A stretch of DNA of 64,000 nucleotides from Streptococcus parasanguinis (GTDB lineage: Bacteria > Bacillota > Bacilli > Lactobacillales > Streptococcaceae): the NCBI RefSeq assembly GCF_901875555.1, contig NZ_CABFMD010000022.1, forward strand, positions 169,129 through 233,128, read 5' to 3'. Within the stretch, counting starts at the first letter, position 1, and every line of letters begins with the position of its first letter. A program made the position numbers and the translations under genes. Of this stretch, positions 45,129 through 54,200 are shown piece by piece. Under the pieces are notes generated by a model. It ran no database searches. It had not been told where the DNA came from and saw only the letters and a list, made by a program, of their open reading frames with translations.

Positions 45129-46030
45129 AGCACTACCCCCACAAACCAAGCATAAAGGAGCACAACTCCACAAACAATTCCGATAAATTGCCAGATGAAA
45201 CGAGCCTTGAGATAATTTTTCATCATGAGGAGATTTTTGACATCCAGCATGGGACCAATCACCAAAAAGGCTAGAACAGGCGCTAGTCCAAAACTGCTCA
45301 GAAGAGAGGATCCAACAAAGGCGTCAGCCTCGCTACAAAGTGACAGGAGAAAGGACAAAACCATCAGTAAGAGAATGGCCACAACCGGTGTCGCACTGAT
45401 TGAGGTGAGGATCCGTGTTGGAACATAGACTTGGACGAGGCTGGCAAAGAGACAACCAAATACTAGGTAGCGTCCTGTGTCAAAGAATTCATCAATGGCC
45501 TGCACCAAGACTTGAAAGAGCTTTTGGCCTTTGCTCAAATCACTAAAATCATGTTCATGCACAGGCTTGCGCTGTTCTTTTTGGATCGAATCTGTTTGAA
45601 TAAAACCAAGAAAGATCCCTAGTACCGCTGCGACTAGAAGCGATCCCAAAGCGCGGTAGAGAGCCATCTTTAGGGAATTTCCAAATGCAGAATAGGTTGC
45701 AAAGAGAACGATGGGATTGATGACGGGTGCTGTCACCAGAAAGGGAACAGCAGTATAACTAGGAACCTTCTTCTCTAAAAAGCGATTGATAATAGGAACA
45801 ATCCCACATTCGCAGGAAGGAAAGATGAAACCGACAAAAGTCCCAAAGAAAATCCTCCCAAATTTATTTTTAGGGAGAAAACGGTAGACCCTCTCTGGGG
45901 TGATATAGACCTCAATGATCCCTGAAATGATACTTCCGATTAGGACAAAGGGCAGGGCCTCAATGATAATCGAAAGAAAAATAGCCCCAGCCTGCAAGAC
46001 GCTTGAGGGGAGATGTTGAAAGACGGCCAT
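45125..46030 (-). CDS. DUF318 family permease (YcgR-like)
   Basis: A 301-residue integral membrane protein, about eight helices. Two conserved motifs are clear: FIFPSCECGIVPIINRFLEK with the CxC pair (about 69-90) and SLCSEADAFVGSSL. A His/Asp/Lys-rich loop (VHEHDFSDLSKGQK) separates two halves. Probable partner of the TIGR03943 protein, coupled by ATGA overlap. The ATG is 2 nt after the stop of a 49-residue small protein gene. Confidence 0.85.
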   Translation of the reverse strand: MAVFQHLPSSVLQAGAIFLSIIIEALPFVLIGSIISGIIEVYITPERVYRFLPKNKFGRIFFGTFVGFIFPSCECGIVPIINRFLEKKVPSYTAVPFLVTAPVINPIVLFATYSAFGNSLKMALYRALGSLLVAAVLGIFLGFIQTDSIQKEQRKPVHEHDFSDLSKGQKLFQVLVQAIDEFFDTGRYLVFGCLFASLVQVYVPTRILTSISATPVVAILLLMVLSFLLSLCSEADAFVGSSLLSSFGLAPVLAFLVIGPMLDVKNLLMMKNYLKARFIWQFIGIVCGVVLLYAWFVGVVL

Positions 46031-46032
46031 GG

Positions 46033-46182
46033 CTATTTAGCCTTCTCGTCTTCTTTTTTAAGAGCTTTTTGAGCCTTCTTTTTCTCATCTGGGAAATCGA
46101 CTTTCTTTTCTACATCTGGAAAACTCGCAAAGTTTTCAAACATTTTATCAAGATCATCTGTCTTAGAAAATTTAATAGCCAT
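46033..46182 (-). CDS. Small SPJ_0845-family-like protein, 49 residues
   Basis: Minus-strand ATG at 46182 with a strong AAGGAGG 7 nt upstream opens 49 codons: MAIKFSKTDDLDKMFENFAS at the start and a Lys/Glu-rich end (KALKKEDEKAK). It resembles a small highly charged protein family of unknown function in streptococci, recalled as SPJ_0845-like. The stop lies 2 nt before the permease ATG, so it leads this three-gene operon. Too short for standard length cut-offs, but translation signals are the best in the operon. Confidence 0.78.
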   Translation of the reverse strand: MAIKFSKTDDLDKMFENFASFPDVEKKVDFPDEKKKAQKALKKEDEKAK

Positions 46183-46312
46183 TTTTGGGCCTCCTTATTC
46201 ATTTTCTATCATTATAACAAAAAGGAAAGAGCAAGGGGGAAATGGAGCATAAAAGTCAAGGAGGAAACCGAAGCAATCGGTAGCTAGGGGCCTTGGCTAC
46301 GGTAAAATATGC

Positions 46313-46318
46313 TATAAT
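46313..46318 (+). promoter_or_regulatory. Promoter of tex, likely leaderless
   Basis: TATAAT with TGC before it (extended -10), ending 7 bases before the tex ATG at 46326. No Shine-Dalgarno is possible in so short a leader. Confidence 0.55.
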
Positions 46319-46325
46319 AGAAGCT

Positions 46326-48452
46326 ATGGATAAATATGAAAAAATAGCCCAAGAATTGGGTGTAAGCTTAAAACAAATCGATACCGTATTGAGCCTGACC
46401 GCAGAAGGCTCAACCATTCCCTTCATTGCCCGCTATCGAAAAGATCTGACAGGAAATTTAGATGAAGTAGCGATCAAGGCCATTATTGACCGGGATAAGT
46501 CCTTAACAGCCCTAGCTGAACGGAAGGAAACCGTCCTAGCCAAGATTGCTGAACAAGGCAAGTTGACGGATGCGCTTAAGCAGGCAATTGAAGCTGCTGA
46601 AAAATTAGCGGATGTCGAAGAACTCTATCTGCCTTATAAGGAAAAACGGCGGACCAAGGCCACGATTGCCCGAGAAGCAGGTCTTTTCCCCTTGGCGCGC
46701 CTTATTCTACAAAATAGTCCAGACTTGGAAGCGGAGGCACAGAAATTTATCTGTGAGACCTTCCCAACTGAAACAGCGGCTCTAGCTGGTGCAGTAGATA
46801 TTTTGGTAGAGGCTATTTCAGAGGACACCCAACTGCGGGCTCTCACCTATCAAGAAATTCATGGGTATTCCCTCATGACGTCAACCTTGAAGGATGAAAG
46901 CTTAGATCCTAAGCGAACTTTTGAAATCTACTATGATTTTTCTGAAAAGATCAAGAGTATGCAAGGTTACCGGACGCTTGCTCTCAATCGTGGGGAAAAA
47001 TTGGGCGTTCTTAAAGTCGGATTTGAGCACCATCTGGATCGAATCATTCGTATTTTTGAGGCACGATTTAAAACGAAAAATACCTATGTCGATGAGGTAA
47101 TTCAGCAGGCCGTCAAGAAAAAAATTGTACCAGCGATCGAACGCCGGATTCGAACAGAGTTGACTGAGGCTGCCGAAGACGGTGCTATCCAATTATTCTC
47201 TGAAAATCTACGGAATCTATTGCTCATTCCTCCATTGAAGGGTCGCGTGGTCCTTGGTTTTGACCCAGCCTTTCGGACAGGTGCCAAATTAGCCGTTGTC
47301 GATGAAACAGGAAAGATGCTCACAACCCAGGTCATCTATCCAGTTGCCCCTGCCAAACCAGCTCAGATCGAGCAAGCTAAAAAGGATCTGTCCTCCTTGA
47401 TCATGGAGTTTAACGTAGAGATTATTGCCATTGGAAATGGAACCGCCAGCCGTGAAAGTGAGGCCTTTGTCGCAGAGGTGCTCCATGACCATCCAGGGGT
47501 CCGCTATGTCATTGTCAATGAAAGTGGAGCGTCTGTCTATTCGGCAAGTGAGTTGGCCCGCCATGAGTTCCCAGAATTAACTGTTGAAAAACGTTCGGCT
47601 ATTTCTATTGCTCGCCGCCTGCAAGACCCCTTGGCCGAATTGGTGAAAATTGACGCCAAATCGATTGGTGTGGGTCAATACCAGCACGATGTCAATCAGA
47701 AGAAATTGACCGAAGGCTTGGACTTTGTGGTGGATACGGTCGTTAACCAAGTTGGGGTCAATATCAATACCGCTAGTCCCTCTCTCTTAGCGCATGTAGC
47801 CGGGCTCAATAAAACTATCTCTGAAAATATCGTCAAATACCGGGAAGAAGAAGGAATGATCCTTTCACGAGCACAGATAAAAAAAGTCCCTCGTCTCGGA
47901 GCCAAGGCTTTCGAGCAGGCGGCGGGATTCTTACGCATTCCTGAAAGTAAAAACATTTTGGACAATACTGGCGTCCACCCTGAAAGTTATAAGGAAGTTG
48001 AAAAACTTTTTGAACTCCTTGGGATTACCGAACTCGATGAATCTGCTCAAGAAAAATTAAAAGCTGTCAAGATAGAGGAAATGTCGACCCAGCTTGATCT
48101 GGGACCAGAAACTCTAAAAGATATTATTGCTGATCTCTTAAAACCGGGTCGCGACTTGCGGGATTCCTTTGATGCACCAGTGCTCCGTCAGGATGTCTTG
48201 GATATTAAAGATCTCCATATCGGTCAAAAATTAGAAGGGGTTGTGCGTAATGTGGTTGATTTCGGAGCCTTTGTCGATATTGGTATTCACGAGGATGGCT
48301 TGATTCATATCTCCCATATGAGCAAGCAATTTATCAAGCATCCAAGCCAAGTCGTCTCAGTAGGTGATTTGGTAACTGTCTGGGTGAAGAAAATCGACGT
48401 GGAACGCGAAAAAGTCAACCTCAGTTTGGTAGCACCGAATGAATCTGACTAA
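46326..48452 (+). CDS. tex: RNA-binding transcription accessory protein Tex
   Basis: A 708-residue cytoplasmic protein with the Tex layout: N-terminal helical region (1-190), YqgF-like nuclease fold (about 320-450, [20 protein letters not shown]), helix-hairpin-helix pair (about 485-560, [20 protein letters not shown]) and C-terminal S1 domain (about 630-700, [17 protein letters not shown]). ATG at 46326 ([12 protein letters not shown]) is used; the longer frame from 46293 overlaps the -10. Homologues affect transcription and stress survival. Overlaps sprT by 14 bp. Confidence 0.93.
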   Translation: MDKYEKIAQELGVSLKQIDTVLSLTAEGSTIPFIARYRKDLTGNLDEVAIKAIIDRDKSLTALAERKETVLAKIAEQGKLTDALKQAIEAAEKLADVEELYLPYKEKRRTKATIAREAGLFPLARLILQNSPDLEAEAQKFICETFPTETAALAGAVDILVEAISEDTQLRALTYQEIHGYSLMTSTLKDESLDPKRTFEIYYDFSEKIKSMQGYRTLALNRGEKLGVLKVGFEHHLDRIIRIFEARFKTKNTYVDEVIQQAVKKKIVPAIERRIRTELTEAAEDGAIQLFSENLRNLLLIPPLKGRVVLGFDPAFRTGAKLAVVDETGKMLTTQVIYPVAPAKPAQIEQAKKDLSSLIMEFNVEIIAIGNGTASRESEAFVAEVLHDHPGVRYVIVNESGASVYSASELARHEFPELTVEKRSAISIARRLQDPLAELVKIDAKSIGVGQYQHDVNQKKLTEGLDFVVDTVVNQVGVNINTASPSLLAHVAGLNKTISENIVKYREEEGMILSRAQIKKVPRLGAKAFEQAAGFLRIPESKNILDNTGVHPESYKEVEKLFELLGITELDESAQEKLKAVKIEEMSTQLDLGPETLKDIIADLLKPGRDLRDSFDAPVLRQDVLDIKDLHIGQKLEGVVRNVVDFGAFVDIGIHEDGLIHISHMSKQFIKHPSQVVSVGDLVTVWVKKIDVEREKVNLSLVAPNESD

Positions 48453-48894
48453 CTATGTCCGCCAAGTGTCTCTGGAAGATTTTGGGAGAGAATTCCGTCA
48501 TCAAGCAGTGTGGAATCCGCGTCTCCAAACCACAGGAGGCCGTTTCTTTCCCAAGGATCGACACCTCGATTTTAACCCCAAGATTTACCAGACTTTCGGA
48601 TTAGAAACCTTTCGCAAAATCGTCCGTCACGAACTCTGTCATTACCATCTTTACGATCAAGGTAAAGGCTATCGCCACAAAGACCCAGCCTTTAAGCAAC
48701 TCCTCCATCAAGTGGATGGTCTTCGTTTCACTCCCTCTCTACCAGATAGGACTAGGCGAGTCAAGTGCATCTATCTCTATCAATGTCCCCATTGTGGTCA
48801 AGAGTATAGACGAAAGCGAAAAATCGATCTGCAGAAATATGCCTGCGGTCGCTGTCGCAGCCGCCTGCAATTCCTTGAAATGAGGCAGGAATAA
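48439..48894 (+). CDS. SprT family protein (zinc metalloprotease-like)
   Basis: A 151-residue protein with the zincin motif HELCHYH (about 63-69) and a C-terminal zinc ribbon of two CxxC pairs (CPHCG and CGRC). The SprT domain relates to SPRTN-type proteases, but no substrate is known for bacterial members. Its start lies inside tex, as in other streptococci, so translation is coupled. Confidence 0.9.
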   Translation: MNLTNYVRQVSLEDFGREFRHQAVWNPRLQTTGGRFFPKDRHLDFNPKIYQTFGLETFRKIVRHELCHYHLYDQGKGYRHKDPAFKQLLHQVDGLRFTPSLPDRTRRVKCIYLYQCPHCGQEYRRKRKIDLQKYACGRCRSRLQFLEMRQE

Positions 48895-48968
48895 GAATCG
48901 GTCTTTAGGCGGATCTCTTTCAAGTTAGACTTTGCTAAAATAGGTCTAACTAGAAAGAGGAACATCAA

Positions 48969-49250
48969 ATGACATCATCATTTTACAAATTAAAACGACA
49001 TCGCCTAGTTTCAGGTGTGCTAGCTGGCTTAGCTGATAAATTTGGTCTAAGCGTGACCCTACTACGCTTCTTGTTTATTCTTTTTACGGTTTCTCATGCC
49101 TTTATCGGTGTGATTATCTACTTACTGTTAGATACGACCTTACCTTATAAGGAAGAGGAGGAGCAGGAAATGTTTGACTACGGGCCTCGACCTCGTCGGA
49201 GAAAAGAGGCCGAACCCATCCATGATCAGAATGATAGTCCGTTTTTCTAA
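48969..49250 (+). CDS. PspC domain membrane protein
   Basis: A 93-residue protein: short N-terminal PspC domain with LKRHRLVSGVLAGLADKFGL, one hydrophobic helix (about 30-57) and a charged C-terminal tail (EEEEQEMFDYGPRPRRRKE). PspC proteins of Gram-positives act in envelope-stress responses. AAAGAGG Shine-Dalgarno. The following gene starts 12 nt later with AAGGAG, so the two form an operon. Confidence 0.85.
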   Translation: MTSSFYKLKRHRLVSGVLAGLADKFGLSVTLLRFLFILFTVSHAFIGVIIYLLLDTTLPYKEEEEQEMFDYGPRPRRRKEAEPIHDQNDSPFF

Positions 49251-49262
49251 AAGGAGATCCGG

Positions 49263-49631
49263 GTGAAGCAGAAGTTCTATTACCTTGCTTTTATTCTATA
49301 TCTCTTCTTCAGTTTTATAGGACAGTTTTTCATTTTAAATCGTGTTTTTGGAGAAGGAGTTGGAACAGTTTTTATCGGAATGCTCCTTTTTCCACTGGGC
49401 ATTTGGAATAGTCTCTTCTACCTCTTGTTTCTGACAACAGAAAAGGCAAGAGAGCCACAAATTTATCGGTTTTCGATTTTATTTCTTCCGATGTTGTACC
49501 TGGTTTTGTCCTTGCTGGGGGGAGGACCTGCCGCCTTTATGCTCGGCTTGATCGCATTTCCTTCAAATGCAGTGGTCTATGCAGTTTCTACCGGAATCAA
49601 ATCCATGATCAAAAATTTCTTGCAAGGCTGA
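49263..49631 (+). CDS. Hypothetical membrane protein, 122 residues
   Basis: GTG start at 49263 with AAGGAGATCCGG upstream. Four hydrophobic segments (about 5-25, 35-55, 72-88, 92-112) and few charged residues indicate a small integral membrane protein; no family is recognised. Co-transcribed with the PspC-domain gene, suggesting a shared envelope role (inference). A terminator follows. Confidence 0.65.
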   Translation: MKQKFYYLAFILYLFFSFIGQFFILNRVFGEGVGTVFIGMLLFPLGIWNSLFYLLFLTTEKAREPQIYRFSILFLPMLYLVLSLLGGGPAAFMLGLIAFPSNAVVYAVSTGIKSMIKNFLQG

Positions 49632-49669
49632 AGGCTGGAGTATTCTTCAGATGTTACCATCATTTCCTA

Positions 49670-49702
49670 GAGGTTAGAGACCTTTGTCTTAGCCTCTTTT
49701 TA
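49670..49702 (+). terminator. Terminator of the PspC operon
   Basis: GAGGTTAGAGAC pairs with GTCTTAGCCTC around CTTT, then TTTTTAG. Confidence 0.8.
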
Positions 49703-49775
49703 GTCGCATTAAAAAGGAGTTGAAAATGGATCTTTCAAATGACACTTCAGTCTCTCGTCTGAAGAGAAAATCTGC

Positions 49776-49781
49776 TATAAT
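49776..49781 (+). promoter_or_regulatory. hprK promoter -10
   Basis: TATAAT preceded by TGC (extended -10), 30 nt before hprK; AAGGGAG is the Shine-Dalgarno. Confidence 0.6.
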
Positions 49782-49810
49782 AGAGAGAGAATTTTAAAAG
49801 GGAGAATGAT

Positions 49811-50743
49811 ATGGCAGTTACTGTTCGCGATATACAGGAAAAGCTTCGTCTGTCAGTTGTTTATGGGGATGATAACCTCTTAAGCAAGGAAATTACGACT
49901 GCAGACATTTCACGTCCAGGTCTTGAAATGACGGGCTATTTCGATTATTACACACCTGAGCGAATTCAGCTTGTAGGAATGAAAGAATGGTCCTACCTGG
50001 TGAAGATGAGCTCTCACAACCGACATCAGGTCTTGCGCAAGATGTTCCAGCCAGAGACACCTGTCATCATTGTCGCGCGGAATTTAGACATTCCAGAAGA
50101 AATGTTGCGTGCTGCTGAAGAAAAGCAACTAGCCATTTTGAAGAGCAATGTTGCGACGAGTCGTTTGTCTGGAGAGCTTTCTAGCTATTTGGATAGTCGG
50201 CTAGCAGAGCGTACCAGTGTACACGGTGTCTTGATGGATATTTATGGGATGGGTGTCTTGATCCAAGGAGATAGCGGAATCGGTAAAAGCGAGACAGGTC
50301 TGGAACTTGTCAAACGGGGGCACCGCCTCGTAGCAGATGACCGAGTCGATATCTATGCGAGAGACGAGATGACCCTTTGGGGAGAGCCAGCTGAAATCCT
50401 ACGCCACTTACTAGAGATCCGTGGTGTCGGAATTATCGATGTCATGAGTCTCTATGGCGCGAGTGCTGTCAAGGATTCATCACAAGTCCAAATCGCTGTT
50501 TACTTGGAAAATTATGCTAAGGATCAGGTCTATGATCGTCTTGGTAATAATGCAGAAGAGTTAGAAATCGGTGGCGTGACCATTCCTCGTATTCGCATCC
50601 CTGTGAAGACTGGCCGTAATATTTCGGTCGTGATTGAAGCAGCAGCCATGAATGTTCGGGCCAAAGAAATGGGCTATGATGCTACCAAAACTTTTGAAGA
50701 ACGTTTGTCCCAGTTGATTAGTCAAAATGAGGTGAAGGAATGA
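49811..50743 (+). CDS. hprK: HPr kinase/phosphorylase HprK
   Basis: A 310-residue bifunctional enzyme that phosphorylates HPr on Ser46 with ATP or removes the phosphate, producing the co-regulator of CcpA. Walker [10 protein letters not shown] lies at about 154-162 and the HprK signature ([20 protein letters not shown]) at about 203-222. Usual length. Overlaps lgt by 4 bp (ATGA). Confidence 0.96.
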   Translation: MAVTVRDIQEKLRLSVVYGDDNLLSKEITTADISRPGLEMTGYFDYYTPERIQLVGMKEWSYLVKMSSHNRHQVLRKMFQPETPVIIVARNLDIPEEMLRAAEEKQLAILKSNVATSRLSGELSSYLDSRLAERTSVHGVLMDIYGMGVLIQGDSGIGKSETGLELVKRGHRLVADDRVDIYARDEMTLWGEPAEILRHLLEIRGVGIIDVMSLYGASAVKDSSQVQIAVYLENYAKDQVYDRLGNNAEELEIGGVTIPRIRIPVKTGRNISVVIEAAAMNVRAKEMGYDATKTFEERLSQLISQNEVKE

Positions 50744-51522
50744 ATCCAGTAGCTCTTCAATTAGGTCCAATCAATATTCGCTGGTATGCAATTTGTATTG
50801 TCTCTGGCTTGATTCTAGCTGTTTATCTTTCCATGAAAGAAGCACCTCGGAAGAAAATTGATCCTGATGCCATCATTGATTTTATTCTGATCGCCTTTCC
50901 TCTTGCAATTGTGGGGGCCAGACTCTATTACGTTATTTTCGAATGGGGCTATTATAGCCAGCATCTTGGTGAAATTTTTGCTATCTGGAACGGAGGAATC
51001 GCGATTTATGGTGGTCTCTTAACTGGGGCATTGGTCTTGTATCTATTTTCTCGTAGACGCTTGATCGAGCCAATTGATTTTTTGGATATTGCTGCTCCAA
51101 GCGTCATGATTGCACAGAGTATTGGTCGTTGGGGAAACTTCTTTAACCAGGAAGCTTATGGAGCTGCTGTCAAAAGTCTCAACTACCTGCCCTCTTTTAT
51201 TCGAGACCAAATGTATATAGATGGCAGTTATCGTCAGCCGACTTTCTTATATGAATCCAGTTGGAATCTGCTAGGATTTTTCTTGATCTTGATTCTTCGT
51301 AGGAAGGCCCAATTTTTGAGGCAAGGTGAGATCACAGCCTTTTACCTTATCTGGTATGGTTTTGGTCGGATGATCATCGAAGGAATGCGGACGGATAGCT
51401 TGATGTTTGCGGGCTTACGTGTTTCCCAGTGGTTGTCGATGATCCTGATTCTAGTTGGACTCGCCATCATCATCTACCAACGTCGCAAAAAAGCCCCTTA
51501 TTATGTAGAAGCAAAGGAGTAA
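50740..51522 (+). CDS. lgt: Prolipoprotein diacylglyceryl transferase Lgt
   Basis: A 260-residue membrane enzyme with about seven helices that attaches diacylglycerol to the lipobox Cys of exported prolipoproteins. The Lgt signature [13 protein letters not shown] with the essential Arg lies near residues 130-142; GLTGALVL-type helices and [14 protein letters not shown] complete the core. Overlap with hprK and a 3-nt gap to the next gene make a four-gene operon, as in pneumococcus. Confidence 0.96.
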   Translation: MNPVALQLGPINIRWYAICIVSGLILAVYLSMKEAPRKKIDPDAIIDFILIAFPLAIVGARLYYVIFEWGYYSQHLGEIFAIWNGGIAIYGGLLTGALVLYLFSRRRLIEPIDFLDIAAPSVMIAQSIGRWGNFFNQEAYGAAVKSLNYLPSFIRDQMYIDGSYRQPTFLYESSWNLLGFFLILILRRKAQFLRQGEITAFYLIWYGFGRMIIEGMRTDSLMFAGLRVSQWLSMILILVGLAIIIYQRRKKAPYYVEAKE

Positions 51523-51525
51523 CAT

Positions 51526-51909
51526 ATGTTTATTGAAATCGTATACGGCCTCCTAGGCCTTGCCTTAGTAGCGCTTGTCATTTATATGATTTTTTTCCTC
51601 TCAAAGATTGGAAAAGTTGTAGATGAGACGCAAAAAACGATTCAAGTGTTGACATCAGATGTCAATGTCACCTTGCATCAGACCAATGATCTATTGGCAA
51701 AAGTCAATGTTTTAACAGATGATTTGAATCAAAAAGTTGCAACGATTGACCCGCTATTTACAGCCGTAGCAGATCTTTCCGTGTCAGTTTCAGATTTGAA
51801 TGATCAAGCTCGTCAATTAGGTTCCAAAGCTGTATCAGCTGGTGGAAAAACAGTGAAAGCCTCTATCGGATTAAAAGCGATTCAGATGGCTTCAAAATTA
51901 TTTAAATAG
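51526..51909 (+). CDS. DUF948 domain membrane-anchored protein
   Basis: A 127-residue protein: one N-terminal transmembrane helix (about 3-25) and a long heptad-patterned helix (about 28-110, VVDETQKTIQVLTSDVNVTL). Related to general-stress YtxG-like proteins of Bacillus, and paired with a YtxH-like gene as there. AAAGGAG precedes ATG. Confidence 0.85.
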   Translation: MFIEIVYGLLGLALVALVIYMIFFLSKIGKVVDETQKTIQVLTSDVNVTLHQTNDLLAKVNVLTDDLNQKVATIDPLFTAVADLSVSVSDLNDQARQLGSKAVSAGGKTVKASIGLKAIQMASKLFK

Positions 51910-51923
51910 AATCGAGGAAGAAT

Positions 51924-52382
51924 ATGGGACGTTTATCTAGTTTATTAATTGGGGTCATTTCAGGTGCTTCAGCAGCCTACTATTTATCAACTGAGCAAGG
52001 AAAGAAAGTTACTAAAAAAGTGGTGCGCTTCGTAAAAGATTATCAAGAAGATCCTCAAGAAGTACATGAATCAGTTAAACAAACTGCTAAGGATGTTTCA
52101 AAACAAGCTGCAGAAGTGATCCAACAAACAAAAGAAAAAGTTGGATCTGGAGAAATTACGACAGGAACTGTTTTGGAATCTGTCAAAGAAAAAACGCAAG
52201 ATGTGGTTGAAAAATCTCAAGAAGTCTATCACTCATTTAAGGATAAACTTCAAAAAGAAAATCTAAGTGGAAATGACTTGGTTCAATCCATTCGCAAACA
52301 AACAGAATCAGAAGACATCGTGCTAGACTTGGATGAAAAAGATCTTGAAAAAGCAGCTGAAGAAGAAACAAAAGAAGTATAA
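51924..52382 (+). CDS. YtxH domain protein
   Basis: A 152-residue protein with an N-terminal hydrophobic segment (LSSLLIGVISGASAAYYLS) and the YtxH motif TEQGKKVTKKVV, then an acidic helical tail (EEETKEV at the end). YtxG/YtxH pairs are stress-linked in Bacillus. AGGAAGAAT precedes ATG. The terminator hairpin after the stop is directly joined to repeat A3. Confidence 0.85.
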   Translation: MGRLSSLLIGVISGASAAYYLSTEQGKKVTKKVVRFVKDYQEDPQEVHESVKQTAKDVSKQAAEVIQQTKEKVGSGEITTGTVLESVKEKTQDVVEKSQEVYHSFKDKLQKENLSGNDLVQSIRKQTESEDIVLDLDEKDLEKAAEEETKEV

Positions 52383-52384
52383 AA

Positions 52385-52408
52385 AATGAGGCTCAGTGAG
52401 CCTCATTT
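52385..52408 (+). terminator. hprK operon terminator hairpin, truncated U-tract
   Basis: AATGAGGCT, CAGTG loop, AGCCTCATT; only one further T occurs before CAGATTGAAG of repeat A3. Confidence 0.7.
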
Positions 52409-52570
52409 CAGATTGAAGACAAAATCATCTTAGAAACTTTCCTTAAGTGAGTACGGACGTCAGCGAACTTCAAAGAAGTTCCATGACTTAGTTTTGAATC
52501 TAAAGTTTCAAAACTCCCGAGTGCCTGAAACAATTATGTTTCAGGCACTTTTCTCACGGCGGAAAGTTTC
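52409..52570 (+). repeat. Dispersed repeat family A, copy 3
   Basis: Same length (162 bp) and layout as copy 2: AAACTTTCC at 52434-52442, GAACTTC hairpin, GTTTTGA/TCAAAAC hairpin, GTGCCTGAAAC hairpin and GGAAAGTTTC at 52561-52570. The A+T-rich stretch 52571-52730 shows nothing recognised. Confidence 0.88.
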
Positions 52571-52730
52571 AATAGATGGTTGAATAACTTTAACTCGTAA
52601 AAAGTATTTATTCTTATAGAATCCCTAGGAAGCCTTTGAATTATCAAACACCATACCAAGTTTTTCTGAGTTACATGAAAAGTCTAACTTAATTTGACAA
52701 CTTAGGAATTAAAAAAATTCGACTAAAATA

Positions 52731-52759
52731 AAAAAATCAGGCGAACCTGATTTTTATTA
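52731..52759 (-). terminator. Terminator of the DUF3270 gene
   Basis: AAAATCAGG, CGAA, CCTGATTTTT with A- and T-runs on both sides; it can work in both directions and also closes the plus-strand unit. Confidence 0.8.
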
Positions 52760-53047
52760 TTTTCGTTTATTGTAGTAAATTCGGAATCCTTGAATACTAG
52801 CAAAGCTAGAACCAATCGCTAAAGCAAAGGCGAAGAAGGTATTCATTTTCGTTGCTAAAAAGATAAAACTAAATACAACCGTCAACACACAGAAAATAGC
52901 GATATTTAAAAAATATAGCAATTCACTTAATTGAGGTGCGGGTTCAACTTCAGGAGCATAGTCCTGAATAGGGGTTTCTTGGGTTTGTTTGGTTAATTCG
53001 ATATAATCGAATTCTTCACCATAGTGTCTTAAATTTCTTACGGGCAT
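52757..53047 (-). CDS. DUF3270-like small membrane protein
   Basis: A 96-residue protein with a polar N-terminus (MPVRNLRHYGEEFDYIELTK), two membrane helices (about 43-65 and 70-88) and a short basic end (YYNKRK). Matches the streptococcal DUF3270 pattern; function unknown. AGGAGAGAG Shine-Dalgarno on the minus strand. Confidence 0.75.
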   Translation of the reverse strand: MPVRNLRHYGEEFDYIELTKQTQETPIQDYAPEVEPAPQLSELLYFLNIAIFCVLTVVFSFIFLATKMNTFFAFALAIGSSFASIQGFRIYYNKRK

Positions 53048-53164
53048 TTTCTCTCTCCTAACAGTACTCTATTATTCTATCATGAATTCAGGTATATAAA
53101 TGTTACAAAAATGTTACAAATTTTACAAAATGAATAAATTTTTCTAGAATATCGGAATTTTTGT

Positions 53165-53176
53165 TATAATGGTTCT
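53165..53176 (+). promoter_or_regulatory. Promoter of the first U32 gene, likely leaderless
   Basis: TATAAT (53165-53170) preceded by TGT (extended -10) with six bases before ATG at 53177. The mRNA would start at or inside the start codon. Confidence 0.55.
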
Positions 53177-54106
53177 ATGAAAAATATTATAATTACAGCA
53201 ACAGCAGAGAGTGTTGAGCAAGCGCAAGCCCTGATCAATGCAGGGGTTGACCGAATCTATGTCGGTGAAAAAGACTACGGATTACGATTGCCTCAAACTT
53301 TAAGCTATGACGAAATAAATCGAATTGCCCAATTAGTCCATGCTGCTGGCAAAGAATTGACAGTGGCTGTAAATGCACTCATGCACCAATCGATGATGGA
53401 TTCAATCAAGCCTTTCTTAGATTTTCTGAAGGAAATTCAGGCTGATTATATTACTGTCGGAGATGCGGGCGTTTTTTATGTCCTGAAGCGTGACGGCTAT
53501 CCGTTTAAAACTATTTATGATGCCTCTACCATGGTCACTTCTAGCCGCCAGATTAATTTCTGGGGAAAACAAGCAGGAGCTTCTGAAGCTGTTTTGGCCC
53601 GTGAGATTCCATCTGCCGAACTATTTGTGATGGCAGAAAATTTACAGATACCGGCTGAAGTCTTGGTTTACGGTGCTAGCATTATTCACCATTCGAAGCG
53701 TCCTTTGCTTCACAATTATTATAATTTTATCAAGACAGAAGAATCGGTTACCAAGGAGCGTGATTTGTTCCTAGCGGAGCCGGGAGATCCGGATTCCCAT
53801 TACTCTGTCTACGAAGACAAGCATGGAACACATATTTTTTCAAACAATGATTTGGATATGATGACCAAGCTCTCTGAGTTGGTTGAGCATGGGTATGATC
53901 ATTGGAAACTGGATGGTGTCTACTGTCCGGGTGAGAACTTTGTCAAGATTACAGAATACTTTATCAAAGCCCGTGATTTGATCCAAAAAGGAACATTTAC
54001 ACAGGATCAAGCCTATCTGTTTGAAGAAGAAATCCGCAAATTGCATCCAGCTAATCGTGGTTTGGATACTGGTTTCTATGATTATGAACCAGATCGTGTA
54101 AAATAA
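53177..54106 (+). CDS. Peptidase U32-family protein, TrhP1/YrrN-like
   Basis: A 309-residue TIM-barrel-type U32 protein. In Bacillus the pair YrrN/YrrO (TrhP1/TrhP2) is needed for prephenate-dependent 5-hydroxyuridine at tRNA position 34, and lengths (309 and about 425) match this locus. At the U32 signature this protein reads VYGASIIHHSKRPLLHNYYN, without the cluster-binding Cys, so it is probably the non-catalytic partner. MKNIIITATAESVEQAQ start lies 6 nt after a -10. An 11-bp hairpin separates it from the second U32 gene. Confidence 0.85.
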   Translation: MKNIIITATAESVEQAQALINAGVDRIYVGEKDYGLRLPQTLSYDEINRIAQLVHAAGKELTVAVNALMHQSMMDSIKPFLDFLKEIQADYITVGDAGVFYVLKRDGYPFKTIYDASTMVTSSRQINFWGKQAGASEAVLAREIPSAELFVMAENLQIPAEVLVYGASIIHHSKRPLLHNYYNFIKTEESVTKERDLFLAEPGDPDSHYSVYEDKHGTHIFSNNDLDMMTKLSELVEHGYDHWKLDGVYCPGENFVKITEYFIKARDLIQKGTFTQDQAYLFEEEIRKLHPANRGLDTGFYDYEPDRVK

Positions 54107-54119
54107 TAAAAAAACTAGG

Positions 54120-54163
54120 GCTTCTTCGTTTGTGAGTTTTCCTTTTTCAGGGAACGAAGAGGC
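54120..54163 (+). other. Inverted repeat between the two U32 genes
   Basis: GCTTCTTCGTT pairs with AACGAAGAGGC (11 bp, one G-T) with a 22-nt loop. There is no T-run after it, so it is not a classical terminator; it may stabilise or process the mRNA. Confidence 0.5.
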
Positions 54164-54200
54164 GATTCATAAATCGACAATCTTGTAAATTGGAGAAAAC

